In this document: positions 25,550 to 38,326 of the stretch, piece after piece
How positions within the stretch are numbered: the first letter of the stretch is position 1
Layout of the letters: each line of letters opens with the position of its first letter
Assembly: GCF_000761485.1 (NCBI RefSeq)
Contig: NZ_JPMX01000058.1
Location: forward strand, 65,601-129,600
Direction of reading: 5' to 3'
DNA: 64,000 bases
DNA from: Modestobacter caceresii
GTDB lineage: Bacteria; Actinomycetota; Actinomycetes; Mycobacteriales; Geodermatophilaceae
Translations under genes and position numbers: made by a program
The notes under the pieces: generated by a model
Databases searched by the model: none
Told to the model about the DNA's origin: nothing
Seen by the model: the letters and a program-made list of their open reading frames with translations, nothing else

Positions 25550-26371
25550 TCAGCGGTCGCGCTGGGCAGCCCGCAGCGAGTCGCCCAGCCGGGACAGCTC
25601 GTCCCCGCCGGCGACCAGCCGGGTCAGGTCGTGCACGTCGACGTCCTCCCGGGTCAGGTCACCGGCCACCCGCCCACCGCCGAGCAGCAGGAAGCGGTCG
25701 CCGACCAGGTGCGCGTGCTGCGGGCTGTGGGTCACGAACAGCACGGCGAGCCCCGCCTCACGGGCGGCCACCACCGACTGCAGCACCAGTGCCCGCTGGG
25801 CCACCGTCATCGGTGCCGTGGGCTCGTCGATGACCAGTGCCCGGGCACCGAAGTGCAGGGCGCGGGCGATCGCCAGGCTCTGTCGCTCCCCGGCCTTCAG
25901 CGCGCTGGCGGCCTGACCGGGGTCGAGCCCTGGGACGCCCACCCGGGCCATCGCCCGGGTGGTGATCTCCTCGGCCCGCCCGACGTCCAGCCGCCGGAAC
26001 GGCCACAGCCCGCGGGTCGGTTCGGCGCCGAGGAAGAAGTTGCGCCAGACCGACATCAGCGGCGCGATCGCCAGGTCCTGCCAGACCGTGGCGATCCCGC
26101 AGGCGCGAGCCTGCTGCGGCGACCGGAAGCGCTCGGGCCGGCCGTCGACCAGCAGCTCGCCCTCGGCCGGCTGCTGCAAGCCGGAGAGGACGGCGACCAT
26201 CGTCGACTTGCCCGAGCCGTTCTCCCCGAGCACGCAGACCACCTCGCCGGCCCGCAGGGCCAGCGACACCCCGGACAAGGCCGGCACGCTGCCGAAGCGG
26301 ACCGTCACCCCGCGCAGCTCCAGGACCGGCGCCGGGGAGCCGTGCGCGGACAGGTGGGCGGCCGTGCTCAT
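25550..26371 (-). CDS. CUT2-type sugar ABC transporter ATPase with altered signature motif
   Basis: A 273-residue single-domain ATPase of the FrcA/RbsA type. Walker A is GENGSGKST; the Q-loop is ATVWQDLAIAPLMSVWRNFFLG; Walker B is ALVIDEPTAP; the switch His is in FVTHSPQHAH. The signature reads LKAGERQSLAIARAL where the intact paralog at 52028 has LSGGERQ, and the D-loop reads PTAPMT where the paralog has PTSALG. Both changes could weaken ATP hydrolysis. It overlaps the upstream permease by 4 nt. No substrate-binding protein is adjacent. It converges with the activator gene 16 nt away. Confidence 0.87.
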   Translation of the reverse strand: MSTAAHLSAHGSPAPVLELRGVTVRFGSVPALSGVSLALRAGEVVCVLGENGSGKSTMVAVLSGLQQPAEGELLVDGRPERFRSPQQARACGIATVWQDLAIAPLMSVWRNFFLGAEPTRGLWPFRRLDVGRAEEITTRAMARVGVPGLDPGQAASALKAGERQSLAIARALHFGARALVIDEPTAPMTVAQRALVLQSVVAAREAGLAVLFVTHSPQHAHLVGDRFLLLGGGRVAGDLTREDVDVHDLTRLVAGGDELSRLGDSLRAAQRDR

Positions 26372-27468
26372 GAGCGGGGCACCGAGCGGAGCCGGCGGCG
26401 GACCACGCCGTTGACCAGCAGGGCCACCAGCAGCAGCATCCCGAGGAAGGCCTGGAACCAGCGCGGGTCCCAGTCGGCCAGCGAGAGGCCCTCCCGGGCC
26501 ACGGCGTACAGTAGCGCCCCCAGTGCGGCGCCCACGGTGGAGCCGTACCCGCCGGTGAGCAGGCAGCCGCCGATCACCGCGACCACGATGAACTCGATCT
26601 CGTCGCCCAGGGCCGGGTCGACCTGCACGCCGCCGAGCCGGACCAGGGTCAGGGTGCCGATCAGCCAGCCGGCCGCGGCGGTGCCCAGGAACAGCAGGAC
26701 CGTCGTGCGCGCGACCGGGACGCCCAGCTCCCGGGCCGCCCGGCTCGCGCCGCCGCTGGCGAAGACGGCGTTGCCGAAGCGGGTGCGCCACAGCAGCCAG
26801 GTGGTCAGGACGGTGGCCAGCAGCCACCAGAGCAGCGAGATGCGGAACCGTCCGTCACCGAGCTGCGCGGTGGCCCCGAACACCGCCAGCGCCGACTCCC
26901 AGCCCGGTGCGTCCGCCAGCCCGGTGATCCGCGAGGACCCCGCGATCGCGGCGGCCCCGGCGAGCGAGGCGCCCTGCAGCACGAGGAACGTCGCCAGCGT
27001 CACCAGGAAGCTGGGCAGCCCGGTGGTCACCACGAGCAGCCCGTTGGCCGCCCCGACCAGCAGGGCGGCGAGCAGCGACACCAACAGGGCCGGCCAGATG
27101 CCGAGGCCGAGCTGGGTCACCAGCAGCGCGGTGACCAGGCTGCTGCCCACCGCGACGACCCCGATGGACAGGTCGAACTGGCCGGCGACCAGGAGCAGCG
27201 CGACCGCGACGCCGCCGATGCCCAGCGGGGCGGCGATGTCGAGCACGGTGGCCAGGCCACCGGAGCTGATCAGCCCCGGTGCCTGCAGCCCGAAGAAGAC
27301 GGCGAGCACCAGCACCCCGAACAGCGCGCCGATGCCCGGGCGGGCGAGCAGCCGGTCCAGCACCCGGCGCCCGGCCGAGCGTGGGGCGACGGGCGCCACG
27401 GGGCCGAAGCCGGCCGGGCGCTCGGTGCTCACCGGGGACTCGGCCGAGAAGGGGTGCAGGGGTGGCAC
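26368..27468 (-). CDS. CUT2-type sugar ABC transporter permease
   Basis: A 366-residue membrane protein homologous to FrcC/RbsC and clearly paralogous to the permease at 50970-52031. Shared blocks include GQFDLSIGVV (paralog [11 protein letters not shown]), TTGLPSFLVTLATFLVLQG and [16 protein letters not shown] glycine segments. The GTG at 27468 has GAGGAGG about 12 nt upstream; a GTG at 27432 is an alternative. It forms a two-gene unit with the following ATPase. The solute-binding component must be encoded elsewhere or be lost. Confidence 0.87.
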   Translation of the reverse strand: MPPLHPFSAESPVSTERPAGFGPVAPVAPRSAGRRVLDRLLARPGIGALFGVLVLAVFFGLQAPGLISSGGLATVLDIAAPLGIGGVAVALLLVAGQFDLSIGVVAVGSSLVTALLVTQLGLGIWPALLVSLLAALLVGAANGLLVVTTGLPSFLVTLATFLVLQGASLAGAAAIAGSSRITGLADAPGWESALAVFGATAQLGDGRFRISLLWWLLATVLTTWLLWRTRFGNAVFASGGASRAARELGVPVARTTVLLFLGTAAAGWLIGTLTLVRLGGVQVDPALGDEIEFIVVAVIGGCLLTGGYGSTVGAALGALLYAVAREGLSLADWDPRWFQAFLGMLLLVALLVNGVVRRRLRSVPRS

Positions 27469-27541
27469 GGCGACGCGGGACCTCCTCGAGCGGGGCGGAG
27501 TCCCCAGTGTCCACGATCGCCGGCGGCCGGACCGTCGCCCG

Positions 27542-29525
<1,984 letters not shown>

Positions 29526-29532
29526 ATCGCGA

Positions 29533-29561
29533 CCCTCCGGGCCGCAACGCGGCCAGGAGGG
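29533..29561 (+). terminator. Hairpin after purA
   Basis: CCCTCC-g-GGCCGC, loop AAC, GCGGCC-a-GGAGGG: a 12-bp stem with one internal mismatch, 7 nt after the purA stop. Confidence 0.65.
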
Positions 29562-29602
29562 GTGCCCGGCGGACGTTGTCGCTCGGCGGTGGCGGACCTG
29601 TG

Positions 29603-29791
29603 TCAGGCGGGCTCGGGGACGCCGCCGGTGTCGCCGCCGGGGTCGTCGGGCGTCGACTCGATCGGCGGGGGCGGCAGCGTGTCCGGGGTGTCCGGCAGGA
29701 GCTCGCCGGCGTCGTCCGGCACCGGCTGGTCCGGGTCGAGGGGTGAGTCCGGTTCCGGGATGGCCGTCATGCCGCGAGTCAACCAGCGCAT
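29603..29791 (-). CDS. Short acidic Pro-rich protein, unknown
   Basis: A 62-residue reading frame from the ATG at 29791, chosen because GGAGG lies five bases upstream. After MRWLTRGMTAIPEPDS it consists almost entirely of Pro, Asp, Glu, Thr and Gly, and is probably disordered. It follows the GDPD gene on the same strand and ends close to the purA terminator. Composition bias makes it uncertain that it is expressed. Confidence 0.4.
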   Translation of the reverse strand: MRWLTRGMTAIPEPDSPLDPDQPVPDDAGELLPDTPDTLPPPPIESTPDDPGGDTGGVPEPA

Positions 29792-29841
29792 GATCGCCTC
29801 CGCCATCGACCGGGTCGGTCCCGCCCGGCCGCCGGCAGCGC

Positions 29842-30942
29842 TCAGACCCGGGGGCGCACCGGGGCCATGGCGGCGGCGGAGAGCTCCGCGCGGGCCCGGT
29901 GGGCGGTCTCCGGCGCGTCGGTGATCACGCTGTCGACGCCCAGGGCGAAGAGCAGCCGGGCCTCGGTCTGGGCGTCGCCCAGCCCGCGGGGGTCGCCGCC
30001 GCGGCGCAGGTGGCTGGGGAGGAACACGTTCTCCGGCCGCAGCGTCCACGGCTCGACCGTGAGCCCGGCCCGGTGCGCCTGGGTGATCAGGTCCGAGACG
30101 CCGACCAGCCCGCCGTCGGCGCCGTGCAGCAGGATCCGGCCCTTGTGCGGCGCGATCCCGTCGGCGTAGGTGGAGACCTCGCGCAGGCCCGAAGGGGTGA
30201 CGAGGGCGTCCTGGCGGCCCTCCTCCTCGATCAGCTGCACCAGCCGGGGGCCGTCGCTGCCGAGGTCGGCCCGCAGCTCGCGCAGCGCCGACTGCTCGAA
30301 GGCCATGACGACGACGGAGCCGTCGGACCGGGTGGCGTCCAGCCGGCGCAGTTCCGCGGCGACCAGCTCGGTCATCGGCAGCCCCTGCGCGGCGAACCAG
30401 GCCGGGCACTTCAGTTCCGCCTGCACCCGCACCTCGCGGCCGGGTGTGGAGCGGCGCCGGACCACCTCCACGACCTCGGCCAGGGTCAGGATGCCGAACC
30501 GGCCGTCGTAGGCGGTGTTCATCGGCCGCATCCCGGGCAGCCGCTCGACCGCGCGCAGGGTGCGCAGCTCGGCGAGGGTGAAGTCCTCGCTGAACCAGCC
30601 GGTCAGCTCCTCGCCGTCCACCTCCTGGGTGCGGCGGCGGTCGGCGAACTCGGGGTGCTGGGCCACGTCGGTCGACCGGGAGAGCTCGTTCTCGTGGCGG
30701 GCCACGAGCTGGCCGTCCCGGGTCACCACGACGTCGGGCTCGATGAGGTCGGCGCCCAGGTCGATCGCCAGCTCGTAGCTGGCCACGGTGTGCTCGGGGC
30801 GGTAGCTGGGGGCACCGCGGTGCCCGATGATGCGCGGTGAGCGCTCCTGACGGGGCGAGTGAACGGCCTTCAGGCCGGTCTCCTGCATGGCTCCAGGGAA
30901 ACCCAGTTCGCTGTCCGGGGTCTGAACGCGCGCCGACTTCAT
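29842..30942 (-). CDS. Glycerophosphodiester phosphodiesterase
   Basis: A 366-residue TIM-barrel phosphodiesterase that hydrolyses deacylated phospholipids to glycerol-3-phosphate and an alcohol. The GDPD signature is IIGHRGAPSYRPEHTVASYELAIDLGADLIEPDVVVTRDGQLVARHE, with the catalytic His and metal-ligating Glu and Asp. AELKCPAW and FALGVDSVITDAP complete the barrel. No signal peptide is evident, so it may be cytoplasmic. The start is uncertain: ATG 30942 gives the longest form, while ATG 30888 has GGAG just upstream and still keeps the domain whole. Divergent from rsgA. Confidence 0.9.
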   Translation of the reverse strand: MKSARVQTPDSELGFPGAMQETGLKAVHSPRQERSPRIIGHRGAPSYRPEHTVASYELAIDLGADLIEPDVVVTRDGQLVARHENELSRSTDVAQHPEFADRRRTQEVDGEELTGWFSEDFTLAELRTLRAVERLPGMRPMNTAYDGRFGILTLAEVVEVVRRRSTPGREVRVQAELKCPAWFAAQGLPMTELVAAELRRLDATRSDGSVVVMAFEQSALRELRADLGSDGPRLVQLIEEEGRQDALVTPSGLREVSTYADGIAPHKGRILLHGADGGLVGVSDLITQAHRAGLTVEPWTLRPENVFLPSHLRRGGDPRGLGDAQTEARLLFALGVDSVITDAPETAHRARAELSAAAMAPVRPRV

Positions 30943-30983
30943 GAGGACAAATCGGGGGACAGCGCCCTCACCTGGAGACGAGC

Positions 30984-32006
30984 ATGACCCCTGTGAGGGA
31001 TCTCTCAGCAGGACCAGGTGTAGGACAGCACGTCACCGGCCTCCCCGACGAAGGGGAGGTGGCCCGGGTGGCGCGGGTCGACCGGGGCCGGCTCACCGTG
31101 CTCACCGCCGAGGGTGAGCGCCGGGTCAGCTGTGCCGGCGCGGTGCACGCGGGGACCGCGCCCGCGGTCGGGGACTGGGTGGCGCTGCGCGGCGAGCAGG
31201 CGGTGCAGGTGCTGCCGCGGCGAACCGCCTTCGTGCGCACGGCGGCCGGCCGCGGGTCCGGTGCGCAGGTGGTCGCGGCGAACGTCGACGTCGTCCTCGT
31301 GGTCGACGCCCTGGGGGCCGAGGCGAGGTTGCGGCGGATCGAGCGGTACCTCGCCGTCGCCTGGGCCAGCGGGGCGACGCCGGTCGTCGTCCTCACCAAG
31401 GCCGACCTGTGCGCCGACGTGCCGGCGGCGGTGGCGCAGGTCGCCGAGGACGCCGTCGGCGTCGACGTCCTGCCCGTCAGCGCGGTCACCGGCAGCGGGC
31501 TGGCCGCCGTGCGGGAGCTCGTCCCGGCCGGGTGCACCGCGGCGATGGTCGGCCCCTCCGGCGTGGGCAAGTCCAGCCTGCTCAACGCCCTGGCCGGCCA
31601 GCCGGTGGCCGCGGTCGCCGGGATCCGCGGCGACGGGCGCGGCCGGCACACCACCACGGCGCGGGAGCTGCACCCGCTCCCCGGCGGCGGGCTGCTGATC
31701 GACACCCCCGGGATGCGCGAGCTGGCGCTGGCCGACGGCGAGGGGCTGTCGGCGACCTACGCCGACGTGGCCGACTGGGCGGCCGGGTGCCGCTTCCGGG
31801 ACTGCGCGCACCGCACCGAGCCCGGCTGCGCGGTGGCGGCCGCGATCGACCGCGGCGACCTGGACCCGGCGCGGTTCGTCGCCTGGCGCAAGCTGCAGGC
31901 CGAGGCCCACCGGCAGGAGCTGCGCGCCGACGCCCGGGCCCGCGCGGCCGAGTCGGCCCGGCTGCGGGCGCTGCACCGGCAGCTGCGCGCCCGGCCCGGG
32001 CGGTGA
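30984..32006 (+). CDS. rsgA: Ribosome small-subunit-dependent GTPase RsgA
   Basis: A 340-residue circularly permuted GTPase that acts late in 30S ribosome assembly. The motif order is permuted: G4 (VVVLTKADL) precedes G1 (MVGPSGVGKSSLLNAL) and G3 (LLIDTPGMRE). An N-terminal OB fold (EVARVARVDRGRLTVLTAEGERRVSC) and a C-terminal zinc site (CRFRDCAHRTEPGC) complete the family layout. GGAG precedes the ATG at 30984. In many actinobacteria this gene follows aroA; here it sits between GDPD and purD. Confidence 0.93.
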   Translation: MTPVRDLSAGPGVGQHVTGLPDEGEVARVARVDRGRLTVLTAEGERRVSCAGAVHAGTAPAVGDWVALRGEQAVQVLPRRTAFVRTAAGRGSGAQVVAANVDVVLVVDALGAEARLRRIERYLAVAWASGATPVVVLTKADLCADVPAAVAQVAEDAVGVDVLPVSAVTGSGLAAVRELVPAGCTAAMVGPSGVGKSSLLNALAGQPVAAVAGIRGDGRGRHTTTARELHPLPGGGLLIDTPGMRELALADGEGLSATYADVADWAAGCRFRDCAHRTEPGCAVAAAIDRGDLDPARFVAWRKLQAEAHRQELRADARARAAESARLRALHRQLRARPGR

Positions 32007-32011
32007 CCTCC

Positions 32012-32033
32012 CCACGAAACGGCCGTTGTGGTG
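32012..32033. repeat. Palindromic element, copy A (terminator-like)
   Basis: CCAC-ga-AACGGCCGTT-GTGG begins 6 nt after the rsgA stop. Its 10-bp core is a perfect palindrome. It shares core and flanks with copies at 37154 and 59252. Confidence 0.6.
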
Positions 32034-32050
32034 CCTCCGGCGCCGGTGGG

Positions 32051-32056
32051 TAGGTT
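32051..32056 (+). promoter_or_regulatory. Leaderless -10 element of purD
   Basis: TAGGTT followed by 6 nt and the GTG start of purD. Confidence 0.6.
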
Positions 32057-32062
32057 CGCCCG

Positions 32063-33316
<1,254 letters not shown>

Positions 33317-33411
33317 CCGGTGGGGTCGAGCCGCGTGACCGACGGTGGGTCCACGTCCTGACGCGCGGTCCGACCGTCGGCGGGCCGGCTCAGCCCCGTC
33401 GATGACCGGGC

Positions 33412-34860
33412 TCACCGAGCGGTGACCGGTCGGCGGGCGCGGCGGGTGTCGGGTTGGGGTGGCCGGGGTCCCTCGTGCCGCCGGGACAGGTAGGTGCCCG
33501 CCACGTTGCCGCAGGCGATCACCGGGACGGCGATGAGCGCACCGAAGATCCCGCCGATCAGCAGCCCGGCGGCGATGCCGAGCACCACGGCCAGCGGGTG
33601 CACGGAGACCGCGCGGCCCAGCAGTAGCGGCTGCAGCACGTGGCTCTCCAGCTGCATGATCAGCACGATGATCCCCAGGGCGATCAGCGCCCGGACCGGT
33701 CCGACGGCGACCAGGGTGACCAGCACCGAGACCGTGCCGGCGAGGAACGACCCGATGATCGGGATGAAGGCGCCGAGGAAGACCAGCGCGGCGAGCGGCA
33801 CGACCAGCGGCGTCCCGAGGAAGACCAGGCCGATGCCGATGAAGACGGCGTCGAAGGCGGCCACCCCCACGGTGGCCCGCACGTAGGAGATCAGCGTGCG
33901 CCAGGACCGGCGGGCCGCCTCGTCCAGGTAGGCCTGGGAGTTCGCCGGGGTCAGCCCGACCACCCACAGCCAGATCTGCCGGCCGTCCATCAGGAAGAAG
34001 AACAGCGTGAACAGGGTCAGCAGGGCGCCGGTGAGCACCTCGCCGACGGTCGCGGCGGTGGTCAGCGCGCCGGAGGTGAGCACGTCCTGGTTGTCCGCGA
34101 CGGCCTGGCTGGCGCTCTCGAGCGCGTCGGTGATCTGGCCGTCGGTGACCGGGAACGTGCGGGTGACGAAGTCCTGGACCTGGGTGAGCCCCTCGTCGAC
34201 CTGGGAGACGAGGTCGGCGTAGCCGGCGACGAACTCCTCGACCACGAGGGTGACGATCCCCGCGACCACGCCCACGCCGACGACGAGCATGGTGAGCGCG
34301 GCGAGTGAGGTGGGCCAGCCCCGGTGCCGCAGGAAGGCCGCGCCCGGCTGGAGCAGCGCGGCCAGCAGCAGCGCCACGATGACCGGCACGATGGCGACGG
34401 CGACGTATCCCGCCGCGCGCAGCAGCAGGTACAGCGCCGCCACCACGGCCACCGTCCGCCACGACCAGGCCGCGGCGACCCGCAGGCCGTAGGGGACGTC
34501 CCGCTCCACGGCCCGGGGAGCGGACTCCGGGGCCAGCAGGCTGCCCCGGCTGCGGTCCCGGCCGGGCGCCGGAGGCGGGCCACCCGGTGCCGGGGGGCCG
34601 CTGACCCCGCCGGGGACGTCGACGTCCGGGGCGTCGGGGTGCGGGCTGCCGGGAGCGAGGGGAGCAGCGTCGCGGACGGGGGCGCCGGTGGCCTGGTGGC
34701 CGTCACCCGGGTGCGGCTCCTCGACGTGGTCGACGACGGCGCGGCTGCCGTCCTCCAGGACCAGCACGGTGCCGTCGGGCCAGGCGTGCGGATCGTGCTC
34801 GGCGGCGGCCCGGATGCGCTCCCGCGCCCGGTCGACCACGCGTCTGGCCCGCTGCAACAT
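33412..34860 (-). CDS. AI-2E family transporter with long N-terminal tail
   Basis: A 482-residue protein. About 120 cytoplasmic residues rich in Pro, Gly and Asp precede an AI-2E/TqsA-type domain of about eight membrane segments. Family features are the hydrophobic pair near 135-185, a periplasmic helical stretch (about 215-275), FFFLMDGRQIWLWV, GAFIPIIGSFLAGTVSVLVTLV and QLESHVLQPLLLGRAVSVHPLAVVLGIAAG. Members export quorum signals, indole-like compounds or sodium, so no substrate is assigned. It is divergent from purB, and the gap holds a mini-ORF. Confidence 0.87.
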   Translation of the reverse strand: MLQRARRVVDRARERIRAAAEHDPHAWPDGTVLVLEDGSRAVVDHVEEPHPGDGHQATGAPVRDAAPLAPGSPHPDAPDVDVPGGVSGPPAPGGPPPAPGRDRSRGSLLAPESAPRAVERDVPYGLRVAAAWSWRTVAVVAALYLLLRAAGYVAVAIVPVIVALLLAALLQPGAAFLRHRGWPTSLAALTMLVVGVGVVAGIVTLVVEEFVAGYADLVSQVDEGLTQVQDFVTRTFPVTDGQITDALESASQAVADNQDVLTSGALTTAATVGEVLTGALLTLFTLFFFLMDGRQIWLWVVGLTPANSQAYLDEAARRSWRTLISYVRATVGVAAFDAVFIGIGLVFLGTPLVVPLAALVFLGAFIPIIGSFLAGTVSVLVTLVAVGPVRALIALGIIVLIMQLESHVLQPLLLGRAVSVHPLAVVLGIAAGLLIGGIFGALIAVPVIACGNVAGTYLSRRHEGPRPPQPDTRRARRPVTAR

Positions 34861-34914
34861 CGAGTCCTCCGAGCTGATGGGGGCCCGCTCGCAGCGGTGC
34901 GAGAGGATGGGGCC

Positions 34915-34952
34915 GTGGTGCGACGAGCTGACCGGTCCGAAGCGGTGCCCGC

Positions 34953-34956
<4 letters not shown>
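34915..34956 (+). CDS. Possible leaderless 13-codon leader ORF before purB
   Basis: GTG-GTG-CGA... encodes VVRRADRSEAVPA and stops in an ATGA overlap with the purB start. GAGGAT lies 6 nt before the first GTG, close to the leaderless pattern seen elsewhere in the window. Translation of it could deliver ribosomes to purB, which lacks a clear Shine-Dalgarno. It is too short for coding statistics. Confidence 0.35.
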
Positions 34957-36256
<1,300 letters not shown>

Positions 36257-36260
<4 letters not shown>

Positions 36261-37135
36261 GCCTGCCCTTCGAGCTCGTCGCCCAGGGCAAGGTCCGCGA
36301 GGTCTACGCCGTCGACGACGACCGCTTGCTGCTCGTCGCCAGCGACCGGGTCTCCGCCTACGACCACGTGCTCCCCACCCCGATCCCGGACAAGGGGCGC
36401 GTGCTCACCGCGCTGTCGGTGTGGTGGTTCGAGCAGCTGGCGCCGGTGCTGGCCGAGCACGGCGCCGAGCACCACCTGCTGGCCGCCGGTGACGACCTGC
36501 TCGCCTCCGGCGTCCCGGCCGAGCTGACCGGCCGGTCGATGCTGGTCCGCCGGCTGGAGATGCTCCCGGTGGAGTGCGTGGCCCGCGGCTACCTGTCCGG
36601 GTCGGGCACGGTCGAGTACCAGCGCACGGGTGCGATCGTCGACGTCCCGCTCCCGGCCGGGTTGGTCGAGGGCTCCCGGCTGCCCGAGCCGGTGTTCACC
36701 CCCTCGACGAAGGCCGAGGTGGGCGAGCACGACGAGGCGATCGGGTTCGCCCAGGTCGTCGACGCCGTCGGCGCCGACCGGGCCGAGGTGCTGCGGTCGC
36801 TGACCCTGGCGCTCTACCGCCGCGGCGCGGAGATCGCCGAGCAGGCCGGGATCGTGCTGGCCGACACCAAGTTCGAGTTCGGCACGGCCGCGGACGGCCT
36901 CGTGCTGGCCGACGAGGTGCTGACCCCGGACTCGTCGCGCTTCTGGCCGGCGATGACCTGGTCGCCGGGCGCGCCGCAGCCGTCCTTCGACAAGCAGTAC
37001 GTCCGGGACTGGCTGACCACCTCCGGCTGGGACCGGGTGTCCCCGCCGCCGGACCTCCCGGAGGACGTCGTCGCCGCCACCCGCGACCGCTACGTGAGGG
37101 CCTACGAACAGCTCACCGGCCTGCCCTGGAACTGA
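36257..37135 (+). CDS. purC: SAICAR synthetase
   Basis: A 292-residue enzyme that condenses CAIR with aspartate, the step before PurB. N-terminal LVAQGKVREVYAVDDDRLLLVASDRVSAYDHVLPTPIPDKG is the nucleotide-binding start; LEMLPVECVARGYLSGSG and PVFTPSTKAEVGEHDE are the family signatures; LADTKFEFG and DEVLTPDSSRFWP follow. GTG start overlaps the purB stop. It ends at a palindromic terminator shared with the convergent PilZ gene. Confidence 0.98.
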
Positions 37136-37153
37136 GCCGCCCGAGCCCCCGTC

Positions 37154-37179
37154 CCCACCAGAATGGCCGTTCTGGTGGG
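37154..37179. repeat. Palindromic element, copy B (bidirectional terminator)
   Basis: CCCACCAGAA-tggccg-TTCTGGTGGG: 10-bp perfect arms between the convergent purC and PilZ genes. The centre AATGGCCGTT matches the core of copies A and C. Confidence 0.75.
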
Positions 37180-37845
37180 TCAGTAGATGGCGGTGATGCC
37201 GCGGGCGCGGGCGTTGCGCAGCGCGGTGAAGACGTGCGAGCGGATCAGGTCGGCGGCCGGGTCGGGCAGGTCGACGAAGCGCAGCGACCACTCGTGCAGG
37301 TTGTCCTGCCGGGGCCTGCGGCGGACCAGCGCCACCTCGGTGACGAGCTCGTCGGAGTAGAGGTCGAGCGAGAGGGTCAGTGACTGGTTCCTCGTCGGGA
37401 ACGGGACGCCCACGCCCAGGTCGCCGTGCGGGCGGAAGACGGCGAGCAGCCCGCCCTCGCTGAGGTCGGCGGTGCTCCCCACCAGGGTGGCGCGGTCCCA
37501 GGAGAGGGTCACCGACAGCCCGATGGGGGCGCGGACCGCGTCGCGGCGCTGGATCTTGCTGGCCGGGCCGGTGATCCTGACCTTCCACAGGCCGTCGTCG
37601 GTGACCGCGACCGCGTCGGCCGGGACGGACCGGAGCCCGTCGTCGGCCTGCCAGGACAGCTCGAGCATGTCCCGCTCGACGAAGGGGGTGGCCTCTCCGA
37701 GGGCGTTGCGCGGTGCGCTGAGGTAGAGGTGCGACTCGCTCTCCCGGCGGACCCGGGCGGTGAGCGCCTCGTCCTCCCCGAGGGGGAGGACGCTGAGCGC
37801 GGTGGCGGCGGCCGGGTGGTCCACGTTGGGCACTCCGGCGACCAT
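37180..37845 (-). CDS. PilZ-domain c-di-GMP-binding protein
   Basis: A 221-residue protein. An N-terminal YcgR-like beta domain (about 15-95) precedes a PilZ domain. The c-di-GMP motifs are intact: RRDAVR at 100-105 and DLSEGG at 127-132. This suggests a c-di-GMP effector. I chose the ATG at 37845 because GGAGGAG lies about six nt upstream; a longer frame runs antisense to purS and is not credible. No motility or pilus genes are near, so the downstream target is unknown. Confidence 0.85.
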   Translation of the reverse strand: MVAGVPNVDHPAAATALSVLPLGEDEALTARVRRESESHLYLSAPRNALGEATPFVERDMLELSWQADDGLRSVPADAVAVTDDGLWKVRITGPASKIQRRDAVRAPIGLSVTLSWDRATLVGSTADLSEGGLLAVFRPHGDLGVGVPFPTRNQSLTLSLDLYSDELVTEVALVRRRPRQDNLHEWSLRFVDLPDPAADLIRSHVFTALRNARARGITAIY

Positions 37846-37965
37846 CCCGTGCTCCTCCGTCCACCACGCCGACCGCCGGGTGGCGACCGTGTCCGGGCCC
37901 ATCATCGGCAGGCGGAGCCGGTTGTCCAGCACAACGGTGCAGGTCGGTGACCCGTTCGGATGAGC

Positions 37966-38026
37966 ACCGGTCGGAGGACTCCGGACAGCGGGTGACCGGT
38001 CCTGCACGACCGGTCCGCCGACCGGT
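37966..38026. promoter_or_regulatory. Cluster of four ACCGGT sites upstream of purS
   Basis: ACCGGT occurs at 37966, 37995, 38009 and 38021. The middle two are extended to the palindrome GACCGGTC. The cluster lies just upstream of the purS -10 element and may bind a regulator. Confidence 0.35.
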
Positions 38027-38054
38027 GTGGTGTCGGCGCCCATCGCCCAGCCGG

Positions 38055-38060
38055 TACCCT
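38055..38060 (+). promoter_or_regulatory. Leaderless -10 element of purS
   Basis: TACCCT followed by 7 nt and the GTG start of purS. Confidence 0.55.
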
Positions 38061-38067
38061 CATCGGC

Positions 38068-38316
38068 GTGTCCCAGGTGGTCGTCGACGTCGTCCTGAAG
38101 CCAGAGATCTCCGATCCCCAGGGGCAGGCGGTGCTCGGCGCCCTCGGGCGCCTCGGCCACACCGGCGTGCGCAGCGTCCGTCAGGGCAAGCACTTCGTCC
38201 TCGAGGTCGACGGCGAGCCCGACGAGGCGGAGCTGCGCCAGATCGCCGAGACGCTGCTGGCCAACCCCGTCATCGAGGACGTCGAGCTGCACCTCCCCGC
38301 TCGCACCACCGACTGA
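38068..38316 (+). CDS. purS: FGAM synthase subunit PurS
   Basis: An 82-residue protein. PurS dimers bridge PurQ and PurL in the three-part FGAM synthase of Gram-positive bacteria and help channel ammonia. The sequence [46 protein letters not shown] is typical. The GTG start follows TACCCT at leaderless spacing. First gene of purS-purQ-purL, with purQ 10 nt downstream. Confidence 0.95.
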   Translation: MSQVVVDVVLKPEISDPQGQAVLGALGRLGHTGVRSVRQGKHFVLEVDGEPDEAELRQIAETLLANPVIEDVELHLPARTTD

Positions 38317-38326
38317 GAGAGACCCA

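Noticed and set aside
33340..33380. Inverted repeat CCGACGGT/ACCGTCGG between purD and the AI-2E gene
   Set aside because: The arms are only 8 bp with a 26-nt loop; too weak to call a terminator with confidence.
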